From positions 1-64,000 of the forward strand of contig NZ_CZJT01000091.1 in the NCBI RefSeq assembly GCF_900010755.1: 64,000 bases of DNA. The letters run 5' to 3'. The notes below the pieces were generated by a model. It saw only the letters and a program-made list of their open reading frames with translations, was not told where the DNA came from and searched no databases. Below are positions 45,093 through 53,228 of this stretch, piece after piece; positions within the stretch are counted from its first letter, which is position 1; each line of letters opens with the position of its first letter. The translations under genes were made by a program, and so were the position numbers. This DNA is from Paeniglutamicibacter antarcticus (GTDB lineage: Bacteria > Actinomycetota > Actinomycetes > Actinomycetales > Micrococcaceae).

Positions 45093-45869
45093 AGCAACTC
45101 TTACCTAGATCCCGGTACGGCGGCCCTGTCGATTCGTTCACTGGGCAAACGATTCGGCGAAAAAGTCGCGGTGAACGGCATCTCCCTGGATGTGCCCAGC
45201 GGATCCTTCTTTGGCCTGGTGGGCCCCAACGGCGCCGGCAAAACCACGGCGCTGTCCATGGCCACGGGCCTGATGCGCCCGGATGCCGGACAGGTCTGGA
45301 TCCACGGTGTTGATGTCTGGGCCGAACCCATGAAGGCCAAGGCCTCCCTGGGCGTTCTGGCCGATGGCGTGCGGCTCTTCGACAGGCTTTCGGGCCGCCA
45401 GCTTGTCACCTATGCGGGTTTGCTGCGCGGCATGGACCGGGCCACCGTGGACGAACGCACCGAGGACTTGCTGCGCGTGCTGGATCTGGCTGACGCCGGC
45501 AGCAAGCTGGTGGTTGACTACTCGGCCGGCATGACCAAGAAGATCGCACTTGCAACCGCGCTGATCCATTCCCCGCGCGTGCTGGTGCTCGATGAGCCAT
45601 TCGAGGCGGTGGACCCGGTGTCCGCCGCGAACATCCGGGACATCCTTTCCGACTATGTATCCCACGGTGGAACCGTCATCGTTTCCTCACACGTGATGGA
45701 CCTGGTCCAGCGCATGTGTTCGCACGTTGCGGTGATCGCCAACGGCAACCTGCTGGCAGCCGGCTCCGTGGACGAGGTCCGCGGCGGCATGTCGCTGGAA
45801 GACAAGTTTGTCGACTTGGTCGGCGGGCGCGGATCGAATGAGGGACTCTCGTGGTTGCACACCTCCTAA
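45090..45869 (+). CDS. ABC transporter ATP-binding protein
   Basis: ATPase of a two-gene ABC system, 259 residues from ATG 45090. Walker A GPNGAGKTT near 45-53, Q-loop near LGVLADG, signature YSAGMTKKIALA (a degenerate SAGM where many have LSGGQ), Walker B VLVLDEPFEAVDP, H-loop VSSHVM. The SAGM-type signature and the lack of a binding protein point to an exporter of the BcrA/CcmA-like class. The permease gene starts 19 bp before its end. Substrate unknown; export of a membrane component or antibiotic is possible. Confidence 0.92.
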   Translation: MSNSYLDPGTAALSIRSLGKRFGEKVAVNGISLDVPSGSFFGLVGPNGAGKTTALSMATGLMRPDAGQVWIHGVDVWAEPMKAKASLGVLADGVRLFDRLSGRQLVTYAGLLRGMDRATVDERTEDLLRVLDLADAGSKLVVDYSAGMTKKIALATALIHSPRVLVLDEPFEAVDPVSAANIRDILSDYVSHGGTVIVSSHVMDLVQRMCSHVAVIANGNLLAAGSVDEVRGGMSLEDKFVDLVGGRGSNEGLSWLHTS

Positions 45870-47419
45870 AACTCAAGCTCCTTTTGCTGCGCAACTCCTT
45901 CAAGCGCAGCCCCTGGCAGCTGGTGGGAGTGATCATCGGCGGGCTCTACGGGCTGGGCCTGATCGCCATGCTGGTGGTTGGCCTGGTGTTCCTGGCCGAG
46001 AATGAACCGGCGGTCATCATGATGTACCTGGTGTTGGCGGTTTCGGCCATCACCCTGGGTTGGACGCTCATCCCGCTGGTTGCCTTCGGCGTGGACTTGA
46101 CCCTGGACCCGGCACGCTTCACCACCTTCACGATTTCCCGGCCGAAGCTTGCCGCAGGATTGTTGCTTTCGGGTTTCATCGGCATCCCGGGCCTGCTCAC
46201 GCTGCTGCTCCTGGCCTCCCAATTCCTGGCCTGGCGCGTTGACCCGGTGGCGCTCATTGCGGCGCTGGTCTGCGGCGTGCTTGCTGCACTTATGTGCCTG
46301 GCGCTGGCCCGCTGGTCAACCACCTCGATGGCCCAGCTGACTGGATCACGCAGGTTCAAGGATGTTGCGGGAATTGTTGCCTTCATCCCGTTGATCCTGC
46401 TCGGCCCCATCATCGGCACCCTGGCCGGTGGCTTCGAATCGGCACTGAGCTGGCTTCCCCGGGTGGCCGAGGTCCTGGCCTGGACCCCGCTCGGAGTTTT
46501 CGCCGCGGTTCCCGGTGACATTGCCAGCGGCTCAGTGGTCCTGGCAGCGCTGCGCTTTGTCCTCGGGGTGGCCTACCTGGGTGCTGTCATCTGGGCCTGG
46601 GAGCGTTCCCTGCACCGGGCCATGGAAACACCGGTTTCGCCCAAGACCAGCACCAAGGCCGTGGGGATGGGACTGTTCAACGTCTTCCCCGCAACGCCGA
46701 CCGGTGCCGTGGCCGCCCGCTCGCTGACCTATTGGCTCAAGGACCCGCGCTACGCGGCAAGCATTGTCATTGTCCCGCTGATGCCTGTCATCCTCTGGTT
46801 TGCCTCCACGAATTCGGGCAGCTCCACTGTGATGCTGGGTGTCGGCCCGCTGCTGGCCATCCTGATGGCGTTCTCCATTTCCGCGGATGTCTCCTATGAT
46901 TCGACGGCGTTCTCCCTTCACGTGCTTACCGGCGTCAGCGGCGTTGCCGACCGAGCCGGCCGTGTCATTGCCTGTGCGGTTTTTGCCCTGCCGGTCACGC
47001 TGCTTGCGGCGATCCTGCCGCCGGTGCTGATGGGGCGCACCGAGTTGCTGCCGGCCATCCTGGGGGTATCGCTGTGTGCGTTGTTCGCCGGGTTGGGGGT
47101 TTCGGCCATGGCCTCGGCCAGGTTCACCTACTCGGTTCCACTGCCGGGGGAGAGCCCGTTCAAGACCCCTCCCGGTGCCGGTGCCCGCATGGCGGTCACC
47201 CAACTTGCCACCTTCGGGATCATGTTTGTGCTGTTGGTTCCGGCTTTGGCCCTCACCGTCGTGCAGTTGATCTCCGGGGATGCGCTCTTCGGTTGGTTGG
47301 CGCTGGGCGTCGGACTCGTCCTTGGCGTGGTGTTCCTCATGCTGGGTATTCGCATTGGCGGGCGCTGGATGGAAAGGCGCATGCCGGAGCTGATGCAAGC
47401 CGTCATGGTCAACAAATAG
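45851..47419 (+). CDS. ABC transporter permease, exporter type
   Basis: Membrane partner of the preceding ATPase. 522 residues from a GTG, overlapping the ATPase gene by 19 bp. About twelve hydrophobic segments in two blocks separated by a hydrophilic stretch near 255-280 (MHRAMETPVSPKTSTKAVG-like), no catalytic motif. Built as a fused or double permease, which would make a 2:1 ATPase to permease complex. No substrate hint in the sequence or neighbours. Confidence 0.9.
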   Translation: MVAHLLKLKLLLLRNSFKRSPWQLVGVIIGGLYGLGLIAMLVVGLVFLAENEPAVIMMYLVLAVSAITLGWTLIPLVAFGVDLTLDPARFTTFTISRPKLAAGLLLSGFIGIPGLLTLLLLASQFLAWRVDPVALIAALVCGVLAALMCLALARWSTTSMAQLTGSRRFKDVAGIVAFIPLILLGPIIGTLAGGFESALSWLPRVAEVLAWTPLGVFAAVPGDIASGSVVLAALRFVLGVAYLGAVIWAWERSLHRAMETPVSPKTSTKAVGMGLFNVFPATPTGAVAARSLTYWLKDPRYAASIVIVPLMPVILWFASTNSGSSTVMLGVGPLLAILMAFSISADVSYDSTAFSLHVLTGVSGVADRAGRVIACAVFALPVTLLAAILPPVLMGRTELLPAILGVSLCALFAGLGVSAMASARFTYSVPLPGESPFKTPPGAGARMAVTQLATFGIMFVLLVPALALTVVQLISGDALFGWLALGVGLVLGVVFLMLGIRIGGRWMERRMPELMQAVMVNK

Positions 47420-47479
47420 CCATCCGGTGGTGCGACTTACCGCACCACCGGATTCCGCCCGAAGAAGCAATCGGGTTGT

Positions 47480-47495
47480 TAGACTGGTGGATATG
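47480..47495 (+). promoter_or_regulatory. DUF3039 promoter, leaderless type
   Basis: TAGACT at 47480-47485, seven bases (GGTGGAT), then ATG 47493. The same hexamer and spacing occur before rph. Confidence 0.5.
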
Positions 47496-47789
47496 AGCAT
47501 GCCCCTAGATCCGTTCAAAGACGACCCGCGCACAACTTCCGGCGGCGGTGCCACGACCATCGAGCGCACCGAAGTCGCCCAGGAAGTCGAGGCCGGCGAC
47601 CACGAACGCTTTGCCCACTACGTGCAAAAAGAAAAGATCATGGAGTCGGCGTTCAGCGGCGATCCGGTGATTGCCCTGTGCGGCAAGGTCTGGGTTCCGG
47701 GCCGCGACCCGAACAAGTTCCCGGTCTGCCCCGAATGCAAGGAAATCTACGAGTCCTTCTCCGGCGGCGGAGACAAGGGCAAGAAGTAA
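47493..47789 (+). CDS. DUF3039 family protein
   Basis: 98 residues from ATG 47493. Acidic N-terminus (MSMPLDPFKDD), the helical VEAGDHERFAHYVQKEKIMESAFSGDPVIALCGKVWVPGRDP (in parts) and C-terminal FPVCPECKEIYESF with CxxC and a further Cys in ALCGK, so a small metal site is possible. DUF3039 proteins are widespread in actinobacteria with unknown function. The helicase gene follows after 82 bp on the same strand, a linkage seen repeatedly in this order. Confidence 0.88.
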   Translation: MSMPLDPFKDDPRTTSGGGATTIERTEVAQEVEAGDHERFAHYVQKEKIMESAFSGDPVIALCGKVWVPGRDPNKFPVCPECKEIYESFSGGGDKGKK

Positions 47790-47871
47790 CACCCAACACC
47801 AATCAAGTTCCTAGCCACCCCCGTGCCAACGCGCGGGGTGTTGCTTTTCGAGCGCCACGGAGGGTGTGTGC

Positions 47872-49668
47872 ATGACAGATACGTTGTTCTCCCTTGGAGA
47901 AAAATTGCCCATGGAGGATCGCCTTCCCCTGGCGTACCCCGAACGTACAGCCTGGGGCACCGGATCCAAGTTGCGTGCCTGGCAGGCCGAGGCGCTGAGC
48001 AAGTACTTCAGTACCGAACCGCGTGACTTCCTGGCCGTGGCAACCCCGGGCGCCGGAAAGACGACCTTCGCACTGCGCCTGGCCAAGGTGCTGGTTGACG
48101 CGAAGACCGTGAACCGCATCATCGTCGTGGCACCCACCGACCACCTCAAGAAACAGTGGGCGGATGCCGCGGGCCGCGTGGGCTTGGCCATCGACCCCAA
48201 CTTCAAGAATGCCGACGGACGCCATGGCGACGGCTACATCGGCGTGGTGCTCACCTACGCGCAGGTGGCTTCCAAGCCGCTGCTGCACCGTGCCAAGACC
48301 GAGGCCGCGCGCACCCTGGTGATCCTTGACGAGATCCACCACGGCGGCGACGCGCTTTCCTGGGGCGACGGCATCCGCGAGGCCTTTGAGCCGGCAACCC
48401 GCCGCCTGGCGCTGACCGGAACCCCCTTCCGTTCCGATACCGCGGCGATCCCCTTCGTCGACTACGTCGAGGGTGCCGACGGCATCCGCCGTTCCAAGGC
48501 CGACTACACCTACGGCTACGGCAACGCCCTGAAGGACCACGTGGTCCGCCCGGTGCTGTTCATGGCCTACTCCGGATCCATGCGCTGGAAGACCAGTGGC
48601 GGCGAGGAAATGGAAGCCCAGCTTGGCGAGGGCTTCACCAAGGACATCACCGCCCACGCCTGGCGCACCGCGCTTGACCCGGCCGGAGACTGGATTCCCT
48701 CGGTGCTTGATGCAGCCGACAAGCGGCTGACCCAGGTCCGCCGCACGGTGCCCGACGCCGGCGGCCTGGTCATTGCCACCGACCACGAGGACGCCCGCGG
48801 CTATGCGGCGCAGCTGGAAAAAATCACCGGTGAAAAGGTCACAGTCATCCTCTCGGATGATGCCAAGGCCTCTAAGAAGATCGATGACTTCTCCGCGGGG
48901 GATTCCCGCTGGATGGTCGCGGTGCGCATGGTGTCCGAAGGCGTCGACGTGCCCCGTCTGTGCGTGGGCGTCTACGCCACCTCCACCTCGACCCCGCTGT
49001 TCTTCGCCCAGGCCATCGGCCGTTACGTGCGAAGCCGGAAGCGCGGCGAGGTCGCCTCCGTGTTCCTGCCCTCGGTGCCTATCCTCATGGCCCTGGCCAA
49101 TGAGATGGAAGCCGAGCGTGACCACGCGCTGGATCGCCCCGAAAAACACATCGAAGACCCGGACTACAACCCCGAAGACGCGCTGGTCGCCGAGGCCAAC
49201 CGCGAGGAAAAGGCCAGCGACGAGCTGAACAAGCAGAAGTTCAAGGCCCTGCACTCCAACGCATCGTTTGACCGCGTGCTCTTTGACGGCGGCGAATTCG
49301 GCACCGGAGGCGCCGTGGGCTCCGAGGAGGAACAGGACTTCCTGGGCATTCCCGGGCTGTTGGACGCCGATCAGGTGGGCGTACTGCTGCGCCAACGCCA
49401 GGCCGAGCAGGTCACCCGGCGCAAGGTGCGCAAGAGCCACGAGGAAGCGGCCGAAGCTCCGGTGGTTGACCACCGTGCGCTGATGGACATGCGTTCGACG
49501 CTCTCTAAGAATGTATCCGCGTGGAGTGCCCGCACCGGCACCCCGCACGGTGTCATCCACACCAAGCTGCGCGAGGTCTGCGGCGGACCCGCGGTGGCCC
49601 AAGCCAATGCCGAGCAGTTGCAAACGCGATTGAACAAGCTGCAGGGCTGGTTCATCGGCAAGAAGTAG
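47872..49668 (+). CDS. SF2 DEAD/DEAH-type helicase
   Basis: ATP-dependent DNA or RNA helicase-like protein, 598 residues from ATG 47872 (RBS GGAGGGTG; a GTG at 47866 is in frame). RecA lobe 1: Walker A TPGAGKTT at 58-65, motif Ia IIVVAPTDHLKKQW, motif II DEIHH at 153-157, motif III LTGTPFRSD. Lobe 2: motif V region MVSEGVDVPRLCVGV and motif VI QAIGRYVRS. Beyond it, about 200 residues with coiled/charged content and no recognised domain. It is like the short type III restriction/RadD-like helicases but has no nuclease or methylase partner. Actual role not known. Confidence 0.92.
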   Translation: MTDTLFSLGEKLPMEDRLPLAYPERTAWGTGSKLRAWQAEALSKYFSTEPRDFLAVATPGAGKTTFALRLAKVLVDAKTVNRIIVVAPTDHLKKQWADAAGRVGLAIDPNFKNADGRHGDGYIGVVLTYAQVASKPLLHRAKTEAARTLVILDEIHHGGDALSWGDGIREAFEPATRRLALTGTPFRSDTAAIPFVDYVEGADGIRRSKADYTYGYGNALKDHVVRPVLFMAYSGSMRWKTSGGEEMEAQLGEGFTKDITAHAWRTALDPAGDWIPSVLDAADKRLTQVRRTVPDAGGLVIATDHEDARGYAAQLEKITGEKVTVILSDDAKASKKIDDFSAGDSRWMVAVRMVSEGVDVPRLCVGVYATSTSTPLFFAQAIGRYVRSRKRGEVASVFLPSVPILMALANEMEAERDHALDRPEKHIEDPDYNPEDALVAEANREEKASDELNKQKFKALHSNASFDRVLFDGGEFGTGGAVGSEEEQDFLGIPGLLDADQVGVLLRQRQAEQVTRRKVRKSHEEAAEAPVVDHRALMDMRSTLSKNVSAWSARTGTPHGVIHTKLREVCGGPAVAQANAEQLQTRLNKLQGWFIGKK

Positions 49669-49670
49669 CA

Positions 49671-50024
49671 GTGCCTGCAACAAAGTGCCTGCAACAAGGG
49701 GTGCGCACCGAACGGAACACCATTCCGCTTGGTGCGCACCCGTTATTTTTGATTGCCGGCACCAGCACCGGGCAGCTGTACGTGGGGAAAGCCGAGGGGG
49801 AGCAACGGCTCCTGGGCCGCTGGAGCTCCTATGCGAAGACCGGACACGGCGGCAACCTCGCGCTGCGTGAGCTGGATGCCCTGGAAATGTCGCACCGAAA
49901 GCATCTCCAGTTCAGTATCCTGCGGGTGTTCAGCCCCGGCACCCCGGCGGCGGACGTCGATGCCGCCGAGGCGCACTACAAGCGTGCGTTTCTCACCAGG
50001 AGGTTCGGGTTGAACCGAAACTGA
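49671..50024 (+). CDS. GIY-YIG nuclease-domain protein, probably N-terminally truncated
   Basis: 117 residues from GTG 49671. The sequence from about residue 20 on matches the C-terminal GIY-YIG domain of a family of roughly 270-300 residues: FLIAGTSTGQLYVGKA (GIY and YIG strands), the arginine in GRWSSYAKTGHGGN and a terminal LTRRFGLNRN, with the metal-binding glutamate in EAHYKRAF. The usual N-terminal half is absent, and the frame before it runs into the helicase 3' end. The ORF begins with a tandem 14-bp repeat (GTGCCTGCAACAA at 49671 and 49685). Starts 2 bp after the helicase stop; may be a decayed gene or a standalone domain. Confidence 0.55.
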   Translation: MPATKCLQQGVRTERNTIPLGAHPLFLIAGTSTGQLYVGKAEGEQRLLGRWSSYAKTGHGGNLALRELDALEMSHRKHLQFSILRVFSPGTPAADVDAAEAHYKRAFLTRRFGLNRN

Positions 50025-50044
50025 CCGCGGTGCGGGAACGGTTC

Positions 50045-50707
50045 TCAGCCCAGGGTCAGGACGGTGGCCCCGGCGGCGCGCAGTTCATCAAACACTGCAG
50101 CGTTGTTCTCGGGATTCACCGCCGCGGTCAGCGGCGAAATCACCGTGGTGTCGAAGCCCATCCTTTGGGCATCAAGGGCCGTGGCACGCACGCAGTGGTC
50201 GGTGGCGATCCCCACCAAGTCAACCGCGGTAATTCCGTGCTCACGCAACCAGTCGCCCAGCAACGCTCCGGACTCGTCGGCATCGGTTGCGCCCTCCAGG
50301 GCCAGGTGCCCCTCGAAGCCGGAGTACGCAGCGGCGAAGCGCCCCTTGCGGAACGCGGCATCGATCAGGTGCACTGCCGGGGCAAGGTTCGGATGGAGGG
50401 CCGCGCCGTTGGTGCCGGAGACGCAGTGCACGGGCCAGGAGTCCGCATAGTCGGGGTCCGCGGAAAAGTGCGCCCCGGGGTCGATATGCCAATCCTGGGT
50501 GGCCACCACCACCGCGTAGCTGTCCCGGCGGGCCAACACGTCGCTGGCAATGGCTGTTGCCACCGCGGCCCCGCCGGCCACCGCCAGCGAACCGCCCTCG
50601 CAGAAGTCGTTTTGCACATCCACGATGATCAACGCGCGCGGCGCGGGAGCCTGGGCGGGGGAGTCCTGGGTGGTGGCGGGATTCAGTGGTTCCTCAAGGG
50701 TGTTCAT
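50045..50707 (-). CDS. pncA: Nicotinamidase (isochorismatase family)
   Basis: Hydrolyses nicotinamide to nicotinate for NAD salvage (and would activate pyrazinamide). 220 residues. Catalytic triad D30 (LIIVDVQNDF), K121 (AAFRKGRF) and C172 (GIATDHCVRA); metal ligands D72 and H74 in TQDWHIDPG. The N-terminal 20 residues are a non-conserved Pro/Glu/Gln tail. It follows pncB (22 bp) on the same strand, so nicotinamide goes to nicotinate and then to nicotinate mononucleotide within one operon. Confidence 0.95.
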   Translation of the reverse strand: MNTLEEPLNPATTQDSPAQAPAPRALIIVDVQNDFCEGGSLAVAGGAAVATAIASDVLARRDSYAVVVATQDWHIDPGAHFSADPDYADSWPVHCVSGTNGAALHPNLAPAVHLIDAAFRKGRFAAAYSGFEGHLALEGATDADESGALLGDWLREHGITAVDLVGIATDHCVRATALDAQRMGFDTTVISPLTAAVNPENNAAVFDELRAAGATVLTLG

Positions 50708-50728
50708 GTTCCAGAGGCTCCTTCGTAA

Positions 50729-52036
50729 CTAGTCGATGTAGGTGGTCGGGATGACCGGCTCGCCGCGCTGCAGGCGACGTGAGCTGCCGGGCATTTCCAT
50801 GATGGAGTCCTTGTGGCGCGCGGTGGCCCGGCGCACGCCGTCGGCCCCGGTCCAGCCCTCCTGCAGCTGGCCGTTGATGACAAAATGCTCAAGCAGCACG
50901 CGGTCGTTGGCGTCAGCCACCGGAAGCTCACCCACGCCAATGAGCTCCTCGGTGGCGCGCCCGCGCTCGTTGAGCCGGCGCAGCGCAAACTTGCGCCCAC
51001 CCACGGAGGCCTTGTTCTTGGCGGCCTTGGCCACCGAAACAAATTCCCCGGCATCGTTCTGCCGGGAGACCAACTTGTAAACCATTGAAGCGGTGGGGTG
51101 CCCGGAACCGGTGACCAGCGAGGTGCCCACGCCGTAGGCATCCACGGGGGCCGCCTGCAGCGCGGCAATCGCATACTCGTCCAGGTCGGAGGTGACGGTG
51201 ATGTGGGTGTTCTCGTTGCCCAGGTCATCGAGCAGGATGCGGACCCAGCGGGCCTGTTCCACCAGGTCCCCGGAGTCAAGGCGCACTGCGCCCAGCTCGG
51301 GCCCGGCGACCTCGACGGCTGTGCGCACGCCGTTCTCCACGTCGTAGGTGTCAACCAGCAGCGTGGTGTTTGCGCCCATCGAGGCGACTTGGGCCTCGAA
51401 GGCCTCACGCTCTGAATCGTGCAGCAGCGTGAACGAATGCGCGGCAGTGCCCACGGTCTTCAGCCCGTAGCGGTGCCCGGCCTCAAGGTTGGAGGTGGAA
51501 TCGAAACCGGCGATGATGGCGGCGCGGGCCGCGGCAACAGCGGATTCCTCGTGGGTGCGCCGGGATCCCATTTCAATGCAGGGGCGGTCTTCGGCCGAGG
51601 CGATCATGCGCGAAGCCGCGGAGGCGATGGCCGAGTCGTGGTTGAGCACCGAGAGGATAAAGGTTTCCAGCACGCAGGCCTCGGCGAAGGTCGATTCGAC
51701 GATCAGCACGGGGGAGTTGGGGAAGTAGATCTCCCCTTCCGCGTAACCGTAGATGTTGCCGGTGAACGTGAAGTTTCGCAGGTAATCGATGGTCTGTTCA
51801 TCCACCACCTTGGTCTCGGAGAGGAAGGCAAGCTGCTCCTCGCCGAAGCGGAAGTCCTTGAGTCCCTCCAGGATCCGGCCGGTTCCCGCGACAACACCGT
51901 AGCGCCGGCCCTCGGGCAGGCGGCGGGCAAAGGCCTCGAACACGCTGGGCCGGTGGGCGGCACCCGAATGCAGCGCTGCCTGCAGCATGGTGAGCTCATA
52001 GTGGTCGGTGAACAAGGACGTTGGCTGTTGCCACAT
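50729..52036 (-). CDS. pncB: Nicotinate phosphoribosyltransferase
   Basis: Joins nicotinate and PRPP to nicotinate mononucleotide with ATP. 435 residues from ATG 52036, chosen by the strong RBS GAGGAGCC and by the family N-terminus TSLFTDHYELTMLQAAL; an upstream frame is open but non-homologous. Phosphoribosyltransferase motifs SRRTHEESA, AAIIAGFDSTSNLEAGHRYG and GTAAHSFTLLH (the regulatory histidine) are present. First gene of the pncB-pncA operon. A palindrome 114 bp upstream may be its operator. Confidence 0.95.
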   Translation of the reverse strand: MWQQPTSLFTDHYELTMLQAALHSGAAHRPSVFEAFARRLPEGRRYGVVAGTGRILEGLKDFRFGEEQLAFLSETKVVDEQTIDYLRNFTFTGNIYGYAEGEIYFPNSPVLIVESTFAEACVLETFILSVLNHDSAIASAASRMIASAEDRPCIEMGSRRTHEESAVAAARAAIIAGFDSTSNLEAGHRYGLKTVGTAAHSFTLLHDSEREAFEAQVASMGANTTLLVDTYDVENGVRTAVEVAGPELGAVRLDSGDLVEQARWVRILLDDLGNENTHITVTSDLDEYAIAALQAAPVDAYGVGTSLVTGSGHPTASMVYKLVSRQNDAGEFVSVAKAAKNKASVGGRKFALRRLNERGRATEELIGVGELPVADANDRVLLEHFVINGQLQEGWTGADGVRRATARHKDSIMEMPGSSRRLQRGEPVIPTTYID

Positions 52037-52149
52037 GCGGTTGGCTCCTCGCAATGGGGACGGCGGATGGTGGTGCGGGAAAACCCGCACGCTGTTTTCG
52101 GCGGCCAGCTGCAAGTGAGCTTGTCAGGACGCTGGCTGGGGCGCCGGTT

Positions 52150-52169
52150 GTTTAGTAGCTACTCTAAAC
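52150..52169. promoter_or_regulatory. Palindromic element in the pncB/clpS divergent region
   Basis: GTTTAGTAGCTACTCTAAAC: core AGTAGCTACT is a perfect 10-bp palindrome, flanked by GTTTAG/CTAAAC. It is 114 bp from the pncB start and 117 bp from the clpS start, and contains a -10-like TAGAGT when read towards pncB. Candidate operator for an NAD-metabolism regulator (NrtR/NdnR class); the motif itself is not recognised. Confidence 0.4.
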
Positions 52170-52273
52170 CTGCGCGGAACAATTCAGCCTTGTGCGAACC
52201 GGGTGTCCGAGTGAATGCCGGTTCATCCATACCCTCCCCGGTGCAAGCGGTGCATACCGTCTCCGGGCGGTCG

Positions 52274-52288
52274 TAGAATGGAATCATG
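52274..52288 (+). promoter_or_regulatory. clpS promoter, leaderless type
   Basis: TAGAAT at 52274-52279, six bases (GGAATC), then ATG 52286; no RBS. Confidence 0.55.
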
Positions 52289-52591
52289 CCATTGATGACC
52301 GCGATGCCTGACGTGCTTGAGCACGTGGAACAGGCTCAAGCGCTGCAAGCCGACCAACCATACGTCCTGATCGTCTGGAACGATCCGGTCAACCTGATGA
52401 GCTACGTCAGCTACGTCTTCCGCTCCTACTTCGGCTACTCCGAGGCCAAGGCCGACGAGCTGATGATGCAGGTGCACCAGGCAGGACGCAGCGTGGTCTC
52501 CACCGGCACCCGCGAAAAGATCGAGGCCGACGTCGCTGCCATGCACGGCTTCGGGCTCTGGGCCACCCTCTCCAAGGCGGATGCCGCATAA
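52286..52591 (+). CDS. clpS: ClpS, adaptor of the Clp protease
   Basis: Delivers N-end rule substrates to ClpAP/ClpCP. 101 residues: flexible N-terminus (about 1-25), then the folded core YVLIVWNDPVNLMSYVSYVF with the Asn-Asp of the substrate pocket, EAKADELMMQVHQAGRSVV and the C-terminal EADVAAMHGFGLWATL (the final AMH region binds ClpC). Length fits actinobacterial ClpS. DUF2017 starts 2 bp after it, a conserved pair. Confidence 0.95.
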   Translation: MPLMTAMPDVLEHVEQAQALQADQPYVLIVWNDPVNLMSYVSYVFRSYFGYSEAKADELMMQVHQAGRSVVSTGTREKIEADVAAMHGFGLWATLSKADAA

Positions 52592-52593
52592 CC

Positions 52594-53163
52594 ATGGCAC
52601 GTGCCTTCAAAAACACCAAGCGCGGATTCACCGCGACCCTTGAAAGCGCCGAACGCAAGCTGTTGCGCGGCCTGTTCCAAGACGTCATCCAGCTGCTGGA
52701 ACCCGAGCGCGAGCCCGACGAAGACCCCTTGTGGGCGATGGTCGGCCTTGACCCCCACGCACACAAGGACCATTTCGCGGCCCCGAGCGACCCGGCCACC
52801 CGGCGCTTGCTGCCGGATGCCGACCCCGATGACCCGATCGCCGCACTGGAATTCCGCAGGCTTTCGGAGCGTGGCATCCGCGAACGCAAGATCGGTGCGC
52901 TGCGCGAGGCCGCGATGCTCATGGATTCGGCGACCATCGTGCTGGGCCCGGAAGCCGCACCGCGCTTTGCCGCTGCCGTGAACGACGTGCGCCTGGTGCT
53001 CGCCGAACGCCTGGGCCTGGAAACCCAGGAAGACGCCGAAGCCATCCACGCGCAGGATGACTGGTCCAAGGCGGATACCGTCGATGAATACCTCGCCCTT
53101 GTCTACAACTTCGTCACCTGGCTGCAGGAATCGCTCATGCAAGCCATGCTGAAATCGTTGTGA
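52594..53163 (+). CDS. DUF2017 family protein
   Basis: 189 residues, all-helical by composition, cytoplasmic. Pattern ESAERKLLRGLFQDVIQLLE near the start, PDADPDDPIAALEFRRLSE, and LGLETQEDAEAIHAQDDW towards the end match DUF2017, an actinobacterial family of unknown function almost always behind clpS. The 2-bp gap implies one transcript and probably a shared job in regulated proteolysis (inference). Confidence 0.9.
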   Translation: MARAFKNTKRGFTATLESAERKLLRGLFQDVIQLLEPEREPDEDPLWAMVGLDPHAHKDHFAAPSDPATRRLLPDADPDDPIAALEFRRLSERGIRERKIGALREAAMLMDSATIVLGPEAAPRFAAAVNDVRLVLAERLGLETQEDAEAIHAQDDWSKADTVDEYLALVYNFVTWLQESLMQAMLKSL

Positions 53164-53228
53164 GCTGGACTACAGTGTGGCGCGCGTGCTGGTTCTCGGG
53201 CGCCACTAGCTAGTAGTCTTCGTAGATC

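Noticed and set aside
47803-49683. 626-codon frame opposite the SF2 helicase
   Set aside because: Antisense shadow over a gene with all helicase motifs; no RBS.
51419-52276. 285-codon plus-strand frame over the 5' part of pncB
   Set aside because: It is antisense to most of pncB and has no credible start or motif.
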